NCBI RefSeq assembly: GCF_040744945.1
Contig: NZ_CP160453.1
Coordinates: forward strand, 5,456,001-5,520,000
Direction of reading: 5' to 3'
DNA: 64,000 bases
DNA from: Saccharothrix sp. HUAS TT1
GTDB lineage: Bacteria > Actinomycetota > Actinomycetes > Mycobacteriales > Pseudonocardiaceae
Part shown: piece after piece, positions 1 to 12,000 of the stretch
Position numbering within the stretch: the first letter of the stretch is position 1
Layout of the letters: each line of letters opens with the position of its first letter
Notes under the pieces: generated by a model
Told to the model about the DNA's origin: nothing
Databases searched by the model: none
The model's input: the letters and a program-made list of their open reading frames with translations, nothing else
Program-made: the position numbers and the translations under genes

Positions 1-3000
1 CACGGCCTGGCCGCCGACGCGCGCTGCAAGTCGTTCGCCGCCGACGCGGACGGCACGGCGTGGGCCGAGGGCGTCGGCGTGGTCGTGCTGGAGCGCCTGT
101 CCGACGCCCGCCGCAACGGCCACCGCGTGCTGGCCGTCATCCGGGGCAGCGCGATCAACTCCGACGGCGCGTCCAACGGCCTCACCGCGCCCAACGGCCG
201 GTCGCAGCAGCGGGTCATCCGCCAGGCGCTGGCCGACGCGGGGCTGGCGCCGCAGGACGTCGACCTGGTGGAGGCGCACGGCACCGGCACGTCGTTGGGC
301 GACCCGATCGAGGCGGAGGCGATCCTCGCCACCTACGGCCGCGACCGCGATGAGCCGCTGTGGTTGGGCTCGTTGAAGTCCAACATCGGGCACGCGCAGG
401 CGGCGGCCGGCGTGGGTGGCGTGATCAAGCTGGTGGAGGCGATGCGGCACGGCGTCATGCCGCGCACGCTGCACCTCACCGAACCCACCCCGAAGGTCGA
501 CTGGGCCGCGGGCGGGGTCGAGCTGCTGGCCGAGGCCCGCGAGTGGTCCGCCGACCGCCCCCGCCGGGCGGGCATCTCGTCGTTCGGCATCAGCGGCACC
601 AATGCGCACCTCGTGCTGGAGCAGGGCGACGTCCACGAGCCGACGCCCGCCGAGTCGACGCCCGCTGAGCCGACGCCAACCGCGCCCGCCGTGCCCGTGC
701 CGTGGGTGTTCAGCGGTCGGGACGAGGAAGCCGCCCTCGCCAACGCGGACCGCGTCCGAGGCCGCGCCGACGTCGCCGAAGTGGCCCGCGCGCTGGCCGA
801 ACGCACCCGGTTCGACCACCGGGCCGTGCTCGTCGGCGTCACGCCCGAGGACTTCGCCACCGCCGCGCCCCTCACCGGCCGCGCCGTCCCCGACGGCCGC
901 ACGGCGGTGCTGTTCACCGGTCAGGGCGCGCAGCGCGCGGGCATGGGACGCGAGCTGTACGAGGCGTTCCCGGTGTTCGCCCGCGCCCTGGACGAGGTCG
1001 CCGACGCCTTCGCGCCGCACCTGGACGCGCCGCTGAAGGACCTGATGTTCGGCGACCACCCGGAGCTGCACGAGACCCGCTGCACCCAGCCCGCCCTGTT
1101 CGCCTTCGAGACCGCGCTGCACCGGCTGGCCGAGCACCACGGCCTCGTCCCCGACCTGGTGGCCGGGCACTCGATCGGCGAGCTGGTCGCCGCCCACGTC
1201 GCGGGCGTGCTCGCGCTGGACGACGCGGCGAAGCTGGTCGCCGCGCGCGGCCGGCTCATGCAGTCGGCGCGGCGCGGCGGCGTGATGATCTCCGTGCAGG
1301 CGACCGAGGCCGACCTCGGGGAACTGCCCGTGGGCGTGGCGCTCGCGGCCGTCAACAGCCCGACCTCGCTGGTGCTCGCGGGCGACGAGGACGCCGTCAC
1401 GTCGTTCGCGAGCAGGTTCCCGCGCGCCCGGAAGCTCCAGGTCAGCCACGCGTTCCACTCCTCGCACATGGACGACGTGCTGGAGGAGTTCCGCGCGGTC
1501 GCCGCGACGGTCACCCACCACGACGCGCGCATCCCGGTGATCTCCACCGTCACCGGCGCCCCGCTCGTCCCGGACGCCGACCACTGGGCGCGCCAGATCC
1601 GCGGCACGGTCCGCTTCCTGGACGCCGTGCGCGGCTTGGAGCAGCACGGCGCGACGGTGTTCGTGGAGGTCGGCCCGGACGCGGTCCTCGCACCGCTCGC
1701 GCAGGCCGCGGGCGTCACGGCGGTGTCGCTGGGCCGGGCGAACCGGCCGGAACCGGTGACGGCGGTGTGGGGCATGGCCCACGCGCACGCCCACGGCGCG
1801 CCGCTGGACGTGGCGTCGTTCGCCCCGGACGCGGACCGGGCCGACGACGTGCCGACCTACCCGTTCCGCCGCGACCACTACTGGCTCACGTCCCGGCCGC
1901 GCACCGCGGGCCTGGTCACCGGCGCGGTCGAGCTGGCCGAGCGGGACGAGGTCGTGCTCACCGGCGAGGTGTCGCTGACCGCCCAGCCGTGGCTGGCGGG
2001 TCACGTCGTCAACGGCTCGGTCCTGGTGCCCGGCACGGCGTTCCTGGAGCTGGCGCTGGCGGCGGGGGAGCGGGTCGGCCTGCCGCGGGTCGAGGACCTG
2101 ACGCTGGAGGCGCCGCTGGTCGTCCCGGCGACGGGGTCCGTGCCGGTGCAGGTCACCGTGCGGGAGGGCCGGTTCACCGTGCACTCGCGCCAGGACACCT
2201 GGCAGCGGCACGCGTCCGGCTCGCTCACCGGGAGCGAGCTGCGGGCCGAGCCGTTCGCCTGGCCACCGGACGCCACCGAGGAGCCGGTCGAGGACGCCTA
2301 CGACCGGCTGGCCGACCTCGGCTACGAGTACGGCGACCCGTTCCGGGGCCTGCGCGCCCTGTGGCGGGCCGGCGACACGATCTACGCCGAGGTCGCGATC
2401 ACCGCGCCCACCAAGGACTTCGCGGTCCACCCGGCGCTGCTGGACGCCGTGCTGCACCCGCTGGTGCTCGACCCCGCCGGACCCGGCCGGATCAGGCTGC
2501 CGTTCGCGTGGAGCGGGGTGGAGCTGACCGCGGCGGGCGCGACCGGGCTGCGGGTCCGCATCACGCCGGCGGGCGGCGACACGTTCGCGGTCGACGTGGC
2601 CGACTCGGCGGGCGTGCCGGTCGGGCGGATCGACGGCATCACGCTGCGCTCCGTCGCCAAGGACGGCCTCACGGCCGCTTCCACGTTCACCGTGGCCTGG
2701 ACCGGAGTCCGGGGCGAGGAGCCGGTGGGCGACCTGGTGGTCGTGCCGCCCGCCGGGACCGACGACCCGCGGGTGGCCGTGCGCCGCGCCCTGGAGCTGG
2801 TGAAGGACTGGTTGGCCGAGGAGCACGACCCCGACGACCGGCTGGTGTTCCACACCCGCCGCGCGGTCGCGGCGCGTCCCGGCGAGCCGGTGGACGACCT
2901 GGCCAACGCCGCCGTGTGGGGCCTGGCCCGGGTCGTGCAGTCCGAGCACCCGGACCGCGTGGTCGTGGTGGACGCCGAGGACGCCGACGCGGTGCCCGCC

Positions 3001-6000
3001 GCGGTGGCGACCGGCGAGCCGCAGGTGGCCGTGCGCGACGGCGGTTTCCTCGTGCCCCGGCTGACCCGCACCGACCTGGGCGAGCCCGCGCGGCTGCACG
3101 GCACCGTGCTCGTCACCGGCGGCACCGGTGGCCTGGGCGCGCTGGTCGCCCGGCACCTGCACGAGCACCACGGCGTCCGGGACCTGCTGCTGGTCAGCCG
3201 CCGCGGCCTGGACGCCCCCGGCGCGCGGGAGCTGGCCGAGGAGCTGGGCGCCCGCGTCGCCGCCGTGGACGTGGCCGACCGCGAGGCGCTGGCCGGGCTG
3301 CTGGCCGGCGAGCGGATCACCGCCGTGGTGCACGCCGCCGGTGTCCTGGACGACGCCACCACGACCGCGCTGACCGACGAGCAGGTGGACCGGGTCCTCG
3401 CGCCCAAGGCGCTGGCCGCGCGCCACCTGCACGAGCTGGTGGGCGACGTCGAGGCGTTCGTGCTGTTCTCCTCGATCTCCGGCGTGCTCGGCACGGCGGG
3501 CCAGGGCAACTACGCCGCCGCCAACGCCTACCTGGACGCCCTCGCCGCCCACCGCCGCGCGCGGGGCCTCCCGGCGGTGTCGCTGGCGTGGGGCCTGTGG
3601 GGCGCGGGCATGGGCGAGACCCTGGGCGAGGCCGACCTCGCCCGCTGGGCGCGGGCCGGCATCGCGCCGCTGGACCCGGCGCGCGGGCTGGCCCTGCTGG
3701 ACCGGGCGCTCGCGGGTGACGCGGCCCTGCTCGTCCCGGCCGCGCTGGAACCGTCCCGGGTGGACGGCGACGTGGCGCCCGCGCCGCTGCGCGGCCTGGT
3801 GAAGCGGCGCGTCGCCAGGACGGCGGCCACGACGCTGACCGAGCACAACGCGCTGGACCTGGTGCGCTCGCTGGCCGCCGCCGCGCTCGGCCACGCCGAC
3901 GGCGCCTCGGTGGACCCGGAGAAGGCGTTCCGGGACCAGGGCTTCGACTCGCTGGCGGGCGTGGACCTGCGCAACCGGCTCATCGCGGCCACCGGGCGCA
4001 AGCTGCCCACCACGCTGGTCTTCGACCACCCGACGCCCACCGCGCTGGCCGCGTACCTGGTGGCGGGCAACCGCCGGGCCGAGGCGAAGGCCCCGGCGCG
4101 CGCCGACGAGCCGATCGCCATCGTCGGCATGGCGTGCCGGTTCCCGGGCGGTGTGCGGTCGCCGGAGGACCTGTGGCGGCTGGTCGCCGAGGGCCGGGAC
4201 GCGATCTCGGAGTTCCCGGCCAACCGCGGCTGGGACGTCGACGCGCTGTACGACCCGGACCCGGACAAGCTCGGCACGACCTACACCCGGCACGGCGGGT
4301 TCCTGCACGACGCGGACCTGTTCGACGCGGGCTTCTTCGGCATGGCGCCGCGCGAGGCCCTGGCCACCGACCCGCAGCAACGCCTGCTGCTGGAGACGGC
4401 GTGGGAGGCGTTCGAGGACGCCGGCATCGACCCCGCGAGCCTGCGCGGCAGCCGGTCCGGGGTGTTCACCGGCGTCATGTACGACGACTACGCCTCACGC
4501 CTGCCCCAGACCCCCGACGAGGTCGAGGGCTTCCTGCTGGCGGGCAACACCTCCAGCGTGATCTCCGGCCGGCTCGCCTACACCTACGGCCTGGAGGGCC
4601 CGGCGATCACCGTCGACACGGCCTGCTCGTCGTCGCTGGTCGCCCTGCACCTGGCGGCCCAGGCGCTGCGCAACGGCGAGTGCGACCTGGCGCTGGCCGG
4701 CGGCGTCACGGTGATGGCGGGCCCGAGCACGTTCGTCGAGTTCTCCCGGCAGCGCGGGCTGTCCCCGGACGGCCGCTGCAAGTCGTTCTCGGCCGACGCG
4801 AACGGCACCGGCTGGTCGGAGGGCGTCGGCCTGCTGGTGGTCGAACGGCTCTCCGACGCCCGCGAGCGCGGCCACCGGGTGCTGGCCGTGGTGCGCGGCT
4901 CGGCGGTCAACTCCGACGGCGCCTCCAACGGCCTGACCGCGCCCAACGGGCCGTCCCAGGAGCGGGTGATCCAGGCGGCGCTGGCCTCGGCCCGGCTGTC
5001 CACCTCGGACGTCGACCTGGTCGAGGCGCACGGCACCGGCACGACCCTCGGCGACCCGATCGAGGCGCAGGCGCTGCTGGCCACCTACGGCCAGGACCGC
5101 GCCGAACCGCTGCGGCTGGGTTCGCTGAAGTCCAACATCGGCCACGCCCAAGCGGCGGCCGGCGTCGGCGGCATCATCAAGGTGGTGCAGGCGATGCGGC
5201 ACGGCGTCATGCCGCGCACGTTGCACGTCGGCGAGCCGTCGCCGCACGTCGACTGGTCGTCCGGCGCGGTGGAGCTGCTGACCGAGGCCCGCGAGTGGCC
5301 GGCCGACCGCCCGCGTCGCGCGGCGGTGTCCTCGTTCGGGATCAGCGGCACCAACGCCCACGTGGTCCTGGAGCAGGGCCCCGAGCCCGCGCGGACCGAA
5401 CGGGTGACGCCGGAAGTCGTGCCGTGGGTGCTGTCCGCCCGGGACGACGACGCCCTGCGCGCCCAGGCCGCCGCCCTGCACGCCCACCTCGCCGAGCACC
5501 CCGACCTGGACCCGGCCGACGTCGGCCTCACCCTGTCCCGCCGGGCGCTGCTCGACCGCCGGACCGTGGTGCTCGGCCCCGACGCCCTCCTCGGCGACCT
5601 GACCGCCGGCGACGGCGCCGGGCGCGGCAAGACCGCGTTCCTGTTCACCGGTCAGGGCAGCCAGCGGGTCGGCATGGGCCGTGAGCTGTACGACTCGTCA
5701 CCGGTGTTCCGGCAGGCGCTGGACGACGTCTGCGCCCACCTCGACCCGGTGCTGGACCGCCCGCTGCGCGCGGTGCTGTTCGCCGAGCCGGACTCGGCGG
5801 ACTCCGCGCTGCTCGACCAGACCGCGTTCACGCAGGCCGCGCTGTTCGCCATCGAGGTCGCGCTGCACCGGGTCGCCGAGCACCACGGCGTGCGCCCGGA
5901 CTTCCTGTTCGGCCACTCGGTCGGCGAGGTGGTCGCCGCGCACGTCGCCGGCGTCCTCGACCTGCCCGACGCCTGCGCGCTGGTCGCGGCCCGCGGCCGG

Positions 6001-9000
6001 GCCATGCAGGCGGCGCGGGACGACGGCGCGATGGCCGCGATCGAGGCCACCGAGGACGAGGTGCGGGCCGCGCTGCCCGCCGGCGTCGCGGTGGCCGCGG
6101 TGAACGCGCCGCGCTCGACCGTGGTCTCCGGCGACGAGGCCGCCGTGGCGCGGGTGGTCGAGCAGTGGTCCGCGAAGGGCCGCCGCACCCGCGCGCTGCC
6201 GGTCAGCCACGCGTTCCACTCGCCGCACATGGACGAGGTGCTGGCCGCCTTCCGCGCCGACCTGGCCGACGTGGTGTTCCGCGAGCCGGTGATCACCGTG
6301 GTCTCGGACGTCACCGGAGAGGTCGCGACGGTCGAGCAGCTGCGCTCGCCGGAGTACTGGGTGCGGCACATCCGCGAGGCCGTGCGCTTCCTGGACGGCG
6401 TGCGCACGCTGGAACGGCTCGGCGTCACGGAGTTCGTGGAGCTGGGCCCGGACGGAGTGCTGACCGCGCTGACCCGCCAGTGCCTGGAGGGGGAGCCGGG
6501 CTCGGCGACGCCGCTGCTGCGCAAGGGCCGCCCCGAGCCGGAGCACGTGCTGTCCGCGCTGGGCGTCCTGCACACCCGCGGCATCCCGGTGAAGTGGGAC
6601 TTCGGCGACGCCCGCCCGGTCCCGCTGCCGACCTACCGGTTCCAGGGCCGCCGGTTCTGGCTCGACGCGCCGCGCACCACGCGGTCCGCGGGCGCGCTCG
6701 GGCTGTCCGACCCGCGTCACCCGCTGCTCGGCGCGGCGGTCGAGCTGAGCGGTGGCGACACCGTGGTGCTCACCGGTCGGGTGTCGGCGGGCGCCGACCG
6801 CTGGCTGGCCGACCACCGGGTGCGGGACGACGTGCTGCTGCCCGGCGCCGCGCTCGCCGAACTGGCCCTGGCCGCCGGCGCCTACGCGGGCCACCCGCAC
6901 CTGGCCGAGCTGACCCTGTCCGCGCCGCTGGTGCTGGGCAGCGCGCAGCTCCAGGTGGCGGTCGGCCCGCCGGAATCCGGCCGCCGACCGGTCACGATCC
7001 ACTCGCGACCGGACGACGACGCGCCGTGGGAGCTGCACGCCTCCGGCTCGCTGACCGACGAGGAACCCGCGCCGGAGGCGTTCGGGTGGTCGGACGACGC
7101 GGAGGCCGTCGACCTCGACGGCGTCTACGACCGGCTGGCCGAGCACGGCTACCGGTACGGGCCGGCGTTCCAGGGCCTGACGGCGTTGCGCCGGGACGGC
7201 GACGACCTGTTCGCCGAGCTGGCGCCGCAGGCGGGCGACGGGTTCCTGGTGCACCCGGCGGTGCTCGACGCCGCCCTGCACGCGCTGCTGCCGGGCGTGG
7301 TGGACGACGACGCGCCCGCCGTGCTGCCGTTCGCGTGGAGCGGGGTGACCGTGCACTCGACCGCGCCCGCGGCTCGGGCGCGGCTGACCCGGCGCGGCTC
7401 GGCGGTGTCGCTGGTGCTGGCCGACGCGGCGGGCAGGCCGGTGCTGACCGTGGACGAACTGACCCTGCGACCCCTGGGCGGGCGCGTCCTGCGGGACGGG
7501 CTGCACGCCCTGACCTGGCGGCCGGTGACCGTGCCCGCCGACCTGCCGCCGCACGCCTTCACCGTGCACCGGGTCCCGGAGCTGGACGCGCGGGCGGCGG
7601 TCCACCACACGCTCGACGTGCTGCGGCGCGCGGACGGCCCGCTCGCGGTCGTCGTGCGCGACGGGCTGGGGCACGCGGCCGTGCGCGGCCTGGTCCGCAG
7701 CGCGCAGGCCGAGCAGCCGGGGCGGTTCGCCCTGGTCACCGCAGGTGGTGGCGAAGCCCTGCTGGACGCCGCGCTGCGGCTGGGCGAGCCCGAGGTGGCC
7801 CTTCGCGGCGACGACGTCCTGGTGCCCCGCCTGGCCCGCACCCCCGCGGCCGACCGCCCGGTGGACTGGGGCGCCGGGCCGGTGCTGATCACCGGCGCGA
7901 CCGGCGCGCTGGGCGCGATCCTGGCGCGGCACCTCGTCACGACCCACGGCGTGCGCGAGCTGGTGCTGCTGAGCAGGCGCGGTCCGGACGCGCCGGGCGC
8001 GGCGGAGCTGGTCGCCGGGCTGGACGCGGAGGTGCGCGTCGTGGCGTGCGACGCCGCCGACCGGGACGCGCTGGCCGCCGTGCTGGCCGAGCACCGGCCG
8101 ACCGCCGTCGTGCACACGGCGGGCGTGGTGGACGACGGCACGCTCACCGGCCTGACCGCCGAGCAGGTGGACCGGGTGCTGCGGCCCAAGGTCGACGCGG
8201 CCTGGAACCTGCACGAGCTGGCCGGGGACGTGTCGGCGTTCGTGCTCTACTCCTCGGTCGCCGGCCTGCTCGGCACCGCGGGCCAGGCCAACTACGCGGC
8301 GGGCAACAGCTACCTGGACGCGCTGGCCGAGCACCGGCACGCGCTGGGGCTGCCCGCGACGTCGTTGGCGTGGGGCCTGTGGGAGACCGAGAGCGAGCTG
8401 TCCGGCGGCCTGTCCGAGGTGGACCTGCGGCGGCTGGCCCGGTCCGGCCTCAAGCCGCTGGCCGCAACCGAGGCGATGGAGCTGTTCGACGCCGCCCTGG
8501 CCCACGGCGCGCCCGTGCTCGCGGTGACCAAGCTCGACCAGGCGGCGCTGAAGGGCCGGGACGACCTGCCCGCCGTGCTGCGGGACGTGGTGCGCGTCCG
8601 CCGGGCGCCGGCGGTGGCGGCGACGGCGCCCGACCCGACCGACCTGCCCACCGTGGTCCGGCTCCAGGTCGCCGCCGTGCTCGGCCACGACGACCCGGAC
8701 GCCATCGACCCCCGGCGGGCGTTCACCGAACTGGGCTTCGACTCGCTGACCGCCGTCGAGCTGCGCAACCGGCTGGGCGCGGCCACCGGGCTGACCCTGC
8801 CGACGACGGTGGTGTTCGACCACCCGAGCCCGGGGGCGCTGACCGAGCACCTGCGGTCGCTGACGACCGTCGTGGAGGAATCGCTGGTGGACCGCCTGGA
8901 GTCGGCGGTCCGCGCGGGCGAGCTGGACGACACCGCGCTGGCCCGGCTGCGCGCCCTGCTCGGCGCGGGCGCCGCGCTGGACCCCGACCTCGACTCCGCT

Positions 9001-9042
9001 GACGACGACGCGTTGTTCGCGCTGGTCGACGAGCTGGACTAG
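1..9042 (+). CDS. Type I modular polyketide synthase, 5'-truncated (modules a and b)
   Basis: The frame is open from base 1, so the true start lies outside the window; 3013 residues are visible. Order: C-terminal part of a KS (to about 620), AT (900-1735), DH (1925-2660), KR (3095-3640), ACP (3850-4070), then KS (4111-5365), AT (5629-6480), DH (6700-7480), KR (7870-8420), ACP (8650-8850) and a C-terminal docking helix region. Both ATs carry HAFH (1447-1458, 6208-6219), the malonyl-CoA signature. The second KS has its Cys at 4624-4626 in DTACSSS. Module a DH has HxxxGxxxxP (His 2002, Pro to 2031) and DAVLH. Module b DH has Asp (6826-6828) in place of the motif Gly. Both KRs have a GxGxxG-type cofactor loop and LDD or VDD, the B-type signature. 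ACP serines lie at 3949-3951 and 8743-8745. The stop overlaps the next gene's ribosome binding site. Being a PKS is certain; the product is unknown. Confidence 0.97.
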   Translation, partial: HGLAADARCKSFAADADGTAWAEGVGVVVLERLSDARRNGHRVLAVIRGSAINSDGASNGLTAPNGRSQQRVIRQALADAGLAPQDVDLVEAHGTGTSLGDPIEAEAILATYGRDRDEPLWLGSLKSNIGHAQAAAGVGGVIKLVEAMRHGVMPRTLHLTEPTPKVDWAAGGVELLAEAREWSADRPRRAGISSFGISGTNAHLVLEQGDVHEPTPAESTPAEPTPTAPAVPVPWVFSGRDEEAALANADRVRGRADVAEVARALAERTRFDHRAVLVGVTPEDFATAAPLTGRAVPDGRTAVLFTGQGAQRAGMGRELYEAFPVFARALDEVADAFAPHLDAPLKDLMFGDHPELHETRCTQPALFAFETALHRLAEHHGLVPDLVAGHSIGELVAAHVAGVLALDDAAKLVAARGRLMQSARRGGVMISVQATEADLGELPVGVALAAVNSPTSLVLAGDEDAVTSFASRFPRARKLQVSHAFHSSHMDDVLEEFRAVAATVTHHDARIPVISTVTGAPLVPDADHWARQIRGTVRFLDAVRGLEQHGATVFVEVGPDAVLAPLAQAAGVTAVSLGRANRPEPVTAVWGMAHAHAHGAPLDVASFAPDADRADDVPTYPFRRDHYWLTSRPRTAGLVTGAVELAERDEVVLTGEVSLTAQPWLAGHVVNGSVLVPGTAFLELALAAGERVGLPRVEDLTLEAPLVVPATGSVPVQVTVREGRFTVHSRQDTWQRHASGSLTGSELRAEPFAWPPDATEEPVEDAYDRLADLGYEYGDPFRGLRALWRAGDTIYAEVAITAPTKDFAVHPALLDAVLHPLVLDPAGPGRIRLPFAWSGVELTAAGATGLRVRITPAGGDTFAVDVADSAGVPVGRIDGITLRSVAKDGLTAASTFTVAWTGVRGEEPVGDLVVVPPAGTDDPRVAVRRALELVKDWLAEEHDPDDRLVFHTRRAVAARPGEPVDDLANAAVWGLARVVQSEHPDRVVVVDAEDADAVPAAVATGEPQVAVRDGGFLVPRLTRTDLGEPARLHGTVLVTGGTGGLGALVARHLHEHHGVRDLLLVSRRGLDAPGARELAEELGARVAAVDVADREALAGLLAGERITAVVHAAGVLDDATTTALTDEQVDRVLAPKALAARHLHELVGDVEAFVLFSSISGVLGTAGQGNYAAANAYLDALAAHRRARGLPAVSLAWGLWGAGMGETLGEADLARWARAGIAPLDPARGLALLDRALAGDAALLVPAALEPSRVDGDVAPAPLRGLVKRRVARTAATTLTEHNALDLVRSLAAAALGHADGASVDPEKAFRDQGFDSLAGVDLRNRLIAATGRKLPTTLVFDHPTPTALAAYLVAGNRRAEAKAPARADEPIAIVGMACRFPGGVRSPEDLWRLVAEGRDAISEFPANRGWDVDALYDPDPDKLGTTYTRHGGFLHDADLFDAGFFGMAPREALATDPQQRLLLETAWEAFEDAGIDPASLRGSRSGVFTGVMYDDYASRLPQTPDEVEGFLLAGNTSSVISGRLAYTYGLEGPAITVDTACSSSLVALHLAAQALRNGECDLALAGGVTVMAGPSTFVEFSRQRGLSPDGRCKSFSADANGTGWSEGVGLLVVERLSDARERGHRVLAVVRGSAVNSDGASNGLTAPNGPSQERVIQAALASARLSTSDVDLVEAHGTGTTLGDPIEAQALLATYGQDRAEPLRLGSLKSNIGHAQAAAGVGGIIKVVQAMRHGVMPRTLHVGEPSPHVDWSSGAVELLTEAREWPADRPRRAAVSSFGISGTNAHVVLEQGPEPARTERVTPEVVPWVLSARDDDALRAQAAALHAHLAEHPDLDPADVGLTLSRRALLDRRTVVLGPDALLGDLTAGDGAGRGKTAFLFTGQGSQRVGMGRELYDSSPVFRQALDDVCAHLDPVLDRPLRAVLFAEPDSADSALLDQTAFTQAALFAIEVALHRVAEHHGVRPDFLFGHSVGEVVAAHVAGVLDLPDACALVAARGRAMQAARDDGAMAAIEATEDEVRAALPAGVAVAAVNAPRSTVVSGDEAAVARVVEQWSAKGRRTRALPVSHAFHSPHMDEVLAAFRADLADVVFREPVITVVSDVTGEVATVEQLRSPEYWVRHIREAVRFLDGVRTLERLGVTEFVELGPDGVLTALTRQCLEGEPGSATPLLRKGRPEPEHVLSALGVLHTRGIPVKWDFGDARPVPLPTYRFQGRRFWLDAPRTTRSAGALGLSDPRHPLLGAAVELSGGDTVVLTGRVSAGADRWLADHRVRDDVLLPGAALAELALAAGAYAGHPHLAELTLSAPLVLGSAQLQVAVGPPESGRRPVTIHSRPDDDAPWELHASGSLTDEEPAPEAFGWSDDAEAVDLDGVYDRLAEHGYRYGPAFQGLTALRRDGDDLFAELAPQAGDGFLVHPAVLDAALHALLPGVVDDDAPAVLPFAWSGVTVHSTAPAARARLTRRGSAVSLVLADAAGRPVLTVDELTLRPLGGRVLRDGLHALTWRPVTVPADLPPHAFTVHRVPELDARAAVHHTLDVLRRADGPLAVVVRDGLGHAAVRGLVRSAQAEQPGRFALVTAGGGEALLDAALRLGEPEVALRGDDVLVPRLARTPAADRPVDWGAGPVLITGATGALGAILARHLVTTHGVRELVLLSRRGPDAPGAAELVAGLDAEVRVVACDAADRDALAAVLAEHRPTAVVHTAGVVDDGTLTGLTAEQVDRVLRPKVDAAWNLHELAGDVSAFVLYSSVAGLLGTAGQANYAAGNSYLDALAEHRHALGLPATSLAWGLWETESELSGGLSEVDLRRLARSGLKPLAATEAMELFDAALAHGAPVLAVTKLDQAALKGRDDLPAVLRDVVRVRRAPAVAATAPDPTDLPTVVRLQVAAVLGHDDPDAIDPRRAFTELGFDSLTAVELRNRLGAATGLTLPTTVVFDHPSPGALTEHLRSLTTVVEESLVDRLESAVRAGELDDTALARLRALLGAGAALDPDLDSADDDALFALVDELD

Positions 9043-9050
9043 GAGACGAC

Positions 9051-12000
9051 GTGGCTGACGAGAACAAGCTCCGCGACTACCTCAAGCGGGCCATCGCCGA
9101 CGCGCGGGACGCCCGGCGGCGACTGCAGGAGGTCGAGGACCGCGAGCACGAGCCGATCGCGATCGTCGGCATGGCCTGCCGCTACCCCGGCGGCGCCGAC
9201 ACGCCCGACGAGTTGTGGCGGCTGGTCGAGGAGGGCCGTGACGCCGTGACGCCGTTCCCGGCCAACCGCGGCTGGCCCGCCGACCTGCACGACCCCGACC
9301 CGGACCGGGTCGGCCGGTCCACCACCCGCCGCGGCGGGTTCCTGCACGACGCCGACCGGTTCGACGCCGGGTTCTTCGGCCTGTCGCCGCGCGAAGCCCT
9401 CGCGGTCGACCCCCAGCAGCGGCTGCTGCTGGAGACCACGTGGGAGACGGTGGAGAGCGCCGGCATCGACCCGGAGTCGTTGCGGGGCAGCCGGACCGGC
9501 GTGTTCGTCGGCGTCATGTACAACGACTACGGCTCGCGCCCGAACCTGCCGCCCGACGGCGTCGAGGGCTACCTGTTCAGCGGCAGCGCGGGCAGCATCG
9601 CGTCCGGTCGGCTGGCCTACACGTTCGGGCTGGAGGGCCCGACGCTGACCGTGGACACCGCGTGCTCGTCGTCCCTGGTGGCCGTGCACCTGGCGGCGAA
9701 CGCGCTGCGCCGCGGCGAGTGCTCGCTGGCGGTGGCGGGCGGCGCGACGGTGATGTCCACGCCGACCGCGTTCGTCGAGTTCTCCCGGTTGCGCGGGCTG
9801 GCGGCGGACGGCCGCTGCAAGTCGTTCTCCGACCACGCCGACGGCACCGGCTGGGCCGAGGGCGTCGGCGTGCTGCTGCTGGAGAAGCTGTCCGACGCGC
9901 GCCGCAACGGGCACCCGGTGCTGGCGGTCGTCCGCGGCAGCGCGGTGAACTCCGACGGCGCGTCCAACGGCCTGACCGCGCCCAACGGACCCGCGCAGGA
10001 GCGCGTGATCCGCGCCGCCCTGTCGGCCGCCGGCCTGTCACCGTCCGACGTGGACCTGGTGGAGGCGCACGGCACGGGCACGACGTTGGGCGACCCGATC
10101 GAGGCGCGGGCCGTGCTGGCGACGTACGGGCGCGACCGCGACGAACCGGTGTGGCTGGGTTCGCTGAAGTCCAACATCGGCCACGCCCAGGCGGCGGCCG
10201 GGGTCGGCGGGATCATCAAGGTCGCCCAGGCGATGCGGCACGGCGTGATGCCCCGGACCCTGCACGCCGAGGAGCCGTCCAGCCACGTCGACTGGACCTC
10301 GGGCCGGGTCGGGCTGCTGACCGAGGCCCGCGACTGGCCGCGCGGGGAACGACCGCGCCGGGCCGGGGTGTCGTCGTTCGGGTTCGGCGGCACCAACGCG
10401 CACGTGGTGATCGAGGAGGCCGAGCCCGAGCCGGTGGCGACCCCGGACCGCGACGCCGGGGTCCCGGTGCCGTTCGTGCTGTCCGGGCGCAGCCCGGAGG
10501 CGGTGGCCGAGCAGGCCCGACGGCTCGCCGAGGCCGGTGTCGCCGGCCGGGACGCCGCCTTCACGCTGACCACCCGGACCCCGATGCCCTTCCGGGCGGC
10601 GGCGACGAGCCTGGACGACGTGCCGGCCGCCGTGGTCCCGCCGCGCGGCAAGGTGGCGTTCGCGTTCACCGGGCAGGGCGCGCAGCGGGTCGGCATGGGG
10701 TTGGAGCTGGCGAAGGCGTTCCCGGTGTTCGCGCGGGCGTTCGACGAGGTGTGCGAGCACCTGCCGGTGCGCGAGGTGATCGAGTCCGGCGCCGACCTCG
10801 ACCTCACCGGCAACGCGCAGCCCGCGCTGTTCGCGGTCGAGGTGGCGCTGTTCCGGCTGCTGGAGTCGTGGGGCGTGCGGCCGGACTTCCTGGTCGGCCA
10901 CTCGATCGGTGAACTCGCCGCCGCGCACGTGTCCGGTGTGCTGTCGCTGGCCGACGCGGCGAAGCTGGTCGCCGCGCGCGGCCGGTTGATGCAGGCGCTG
11001 CCGCCCGGTGGCGCGATGGTCGCGGTCCGGGTCGCGGAGGACGAGCTGGACCTGCCCGAGGGCGTGGCGGTCGCCGCGGTCAACGGGCCGCGCTCGGTCG
11101 TGCTGTCGGGCGCGGAGGACGCCGTGCTCAAGGCCGCCGAAGGGCTGCGCGGCAAGCGGCTCGCGGTCAGCCACGCGTTCCACTCGCCGCTGATGGACCC
11201 GATGCTGGACGACTTCCGCGAGGTCGCCCGCGGCCTGACCTACCACCCGCCGCGCATCCCGGTGGTGTCCACGGTCGGCGAGGACGCCGAGTGGACCGAC
11301 CCCGAGTACTGGGTGCGGCAGGTGCGCTCCACCGTCCGGTTCCACGACGCGCTGACGACGCTGCGCAACCGCGACATGCGCACCCTCGTGGAGCTGGGGC
11401 CGGACGCGGTGCTCTCCGGTCTCACCGCCGCCGCTCACGACGACGTCAAGGCGGTTCCGCTGCTGCGCGCCGGCCAACCCGAAGCGCTCACCGTCGCCGC
11501 CGCGCTGGCCGACCTGCACGTGGCCGGGGTCGACCCGGACTGGGCGGCGGTGTTCCCCGACGCCCGCAAGGTGCCGCTGCCGACGTACGCGTTCCAGCGC
11601 AAGCGGTTCTGGCTCGACGCCTCGACCGGCGGGGACGTGTCGGCGGCCGGGCTCACGTCGTCCGGGCACCCGCTGCTCGGCGCCTCGGTCGACCTGCCGG
11701 ACGGCTCGACCGTGCTCACCGGCAAGCTCTCCCTGGCCACGCACCCGTGGCTGGGCGAGCACCGGGTGCACGGCACGGCCGTGCTGCCCGGCACGGCGCT
11801 GGTGGAGCTGGTGGGCGACGTCGCCGACCTGACCGTGACCACGCCGCTGGTCATCCCGGACGAGGGCGCGGTGACCGTCCAGGTCGTCCGCGCCGGCGCC
11901 GCCGTGGAGATCCACTCCCGCCGGGGCGACGAGCCGTGGACCCGGCACGCCACCGGCACGCCCGACCCGGCGGACGCGGCGGTCGACCACCTGTCCGAGT

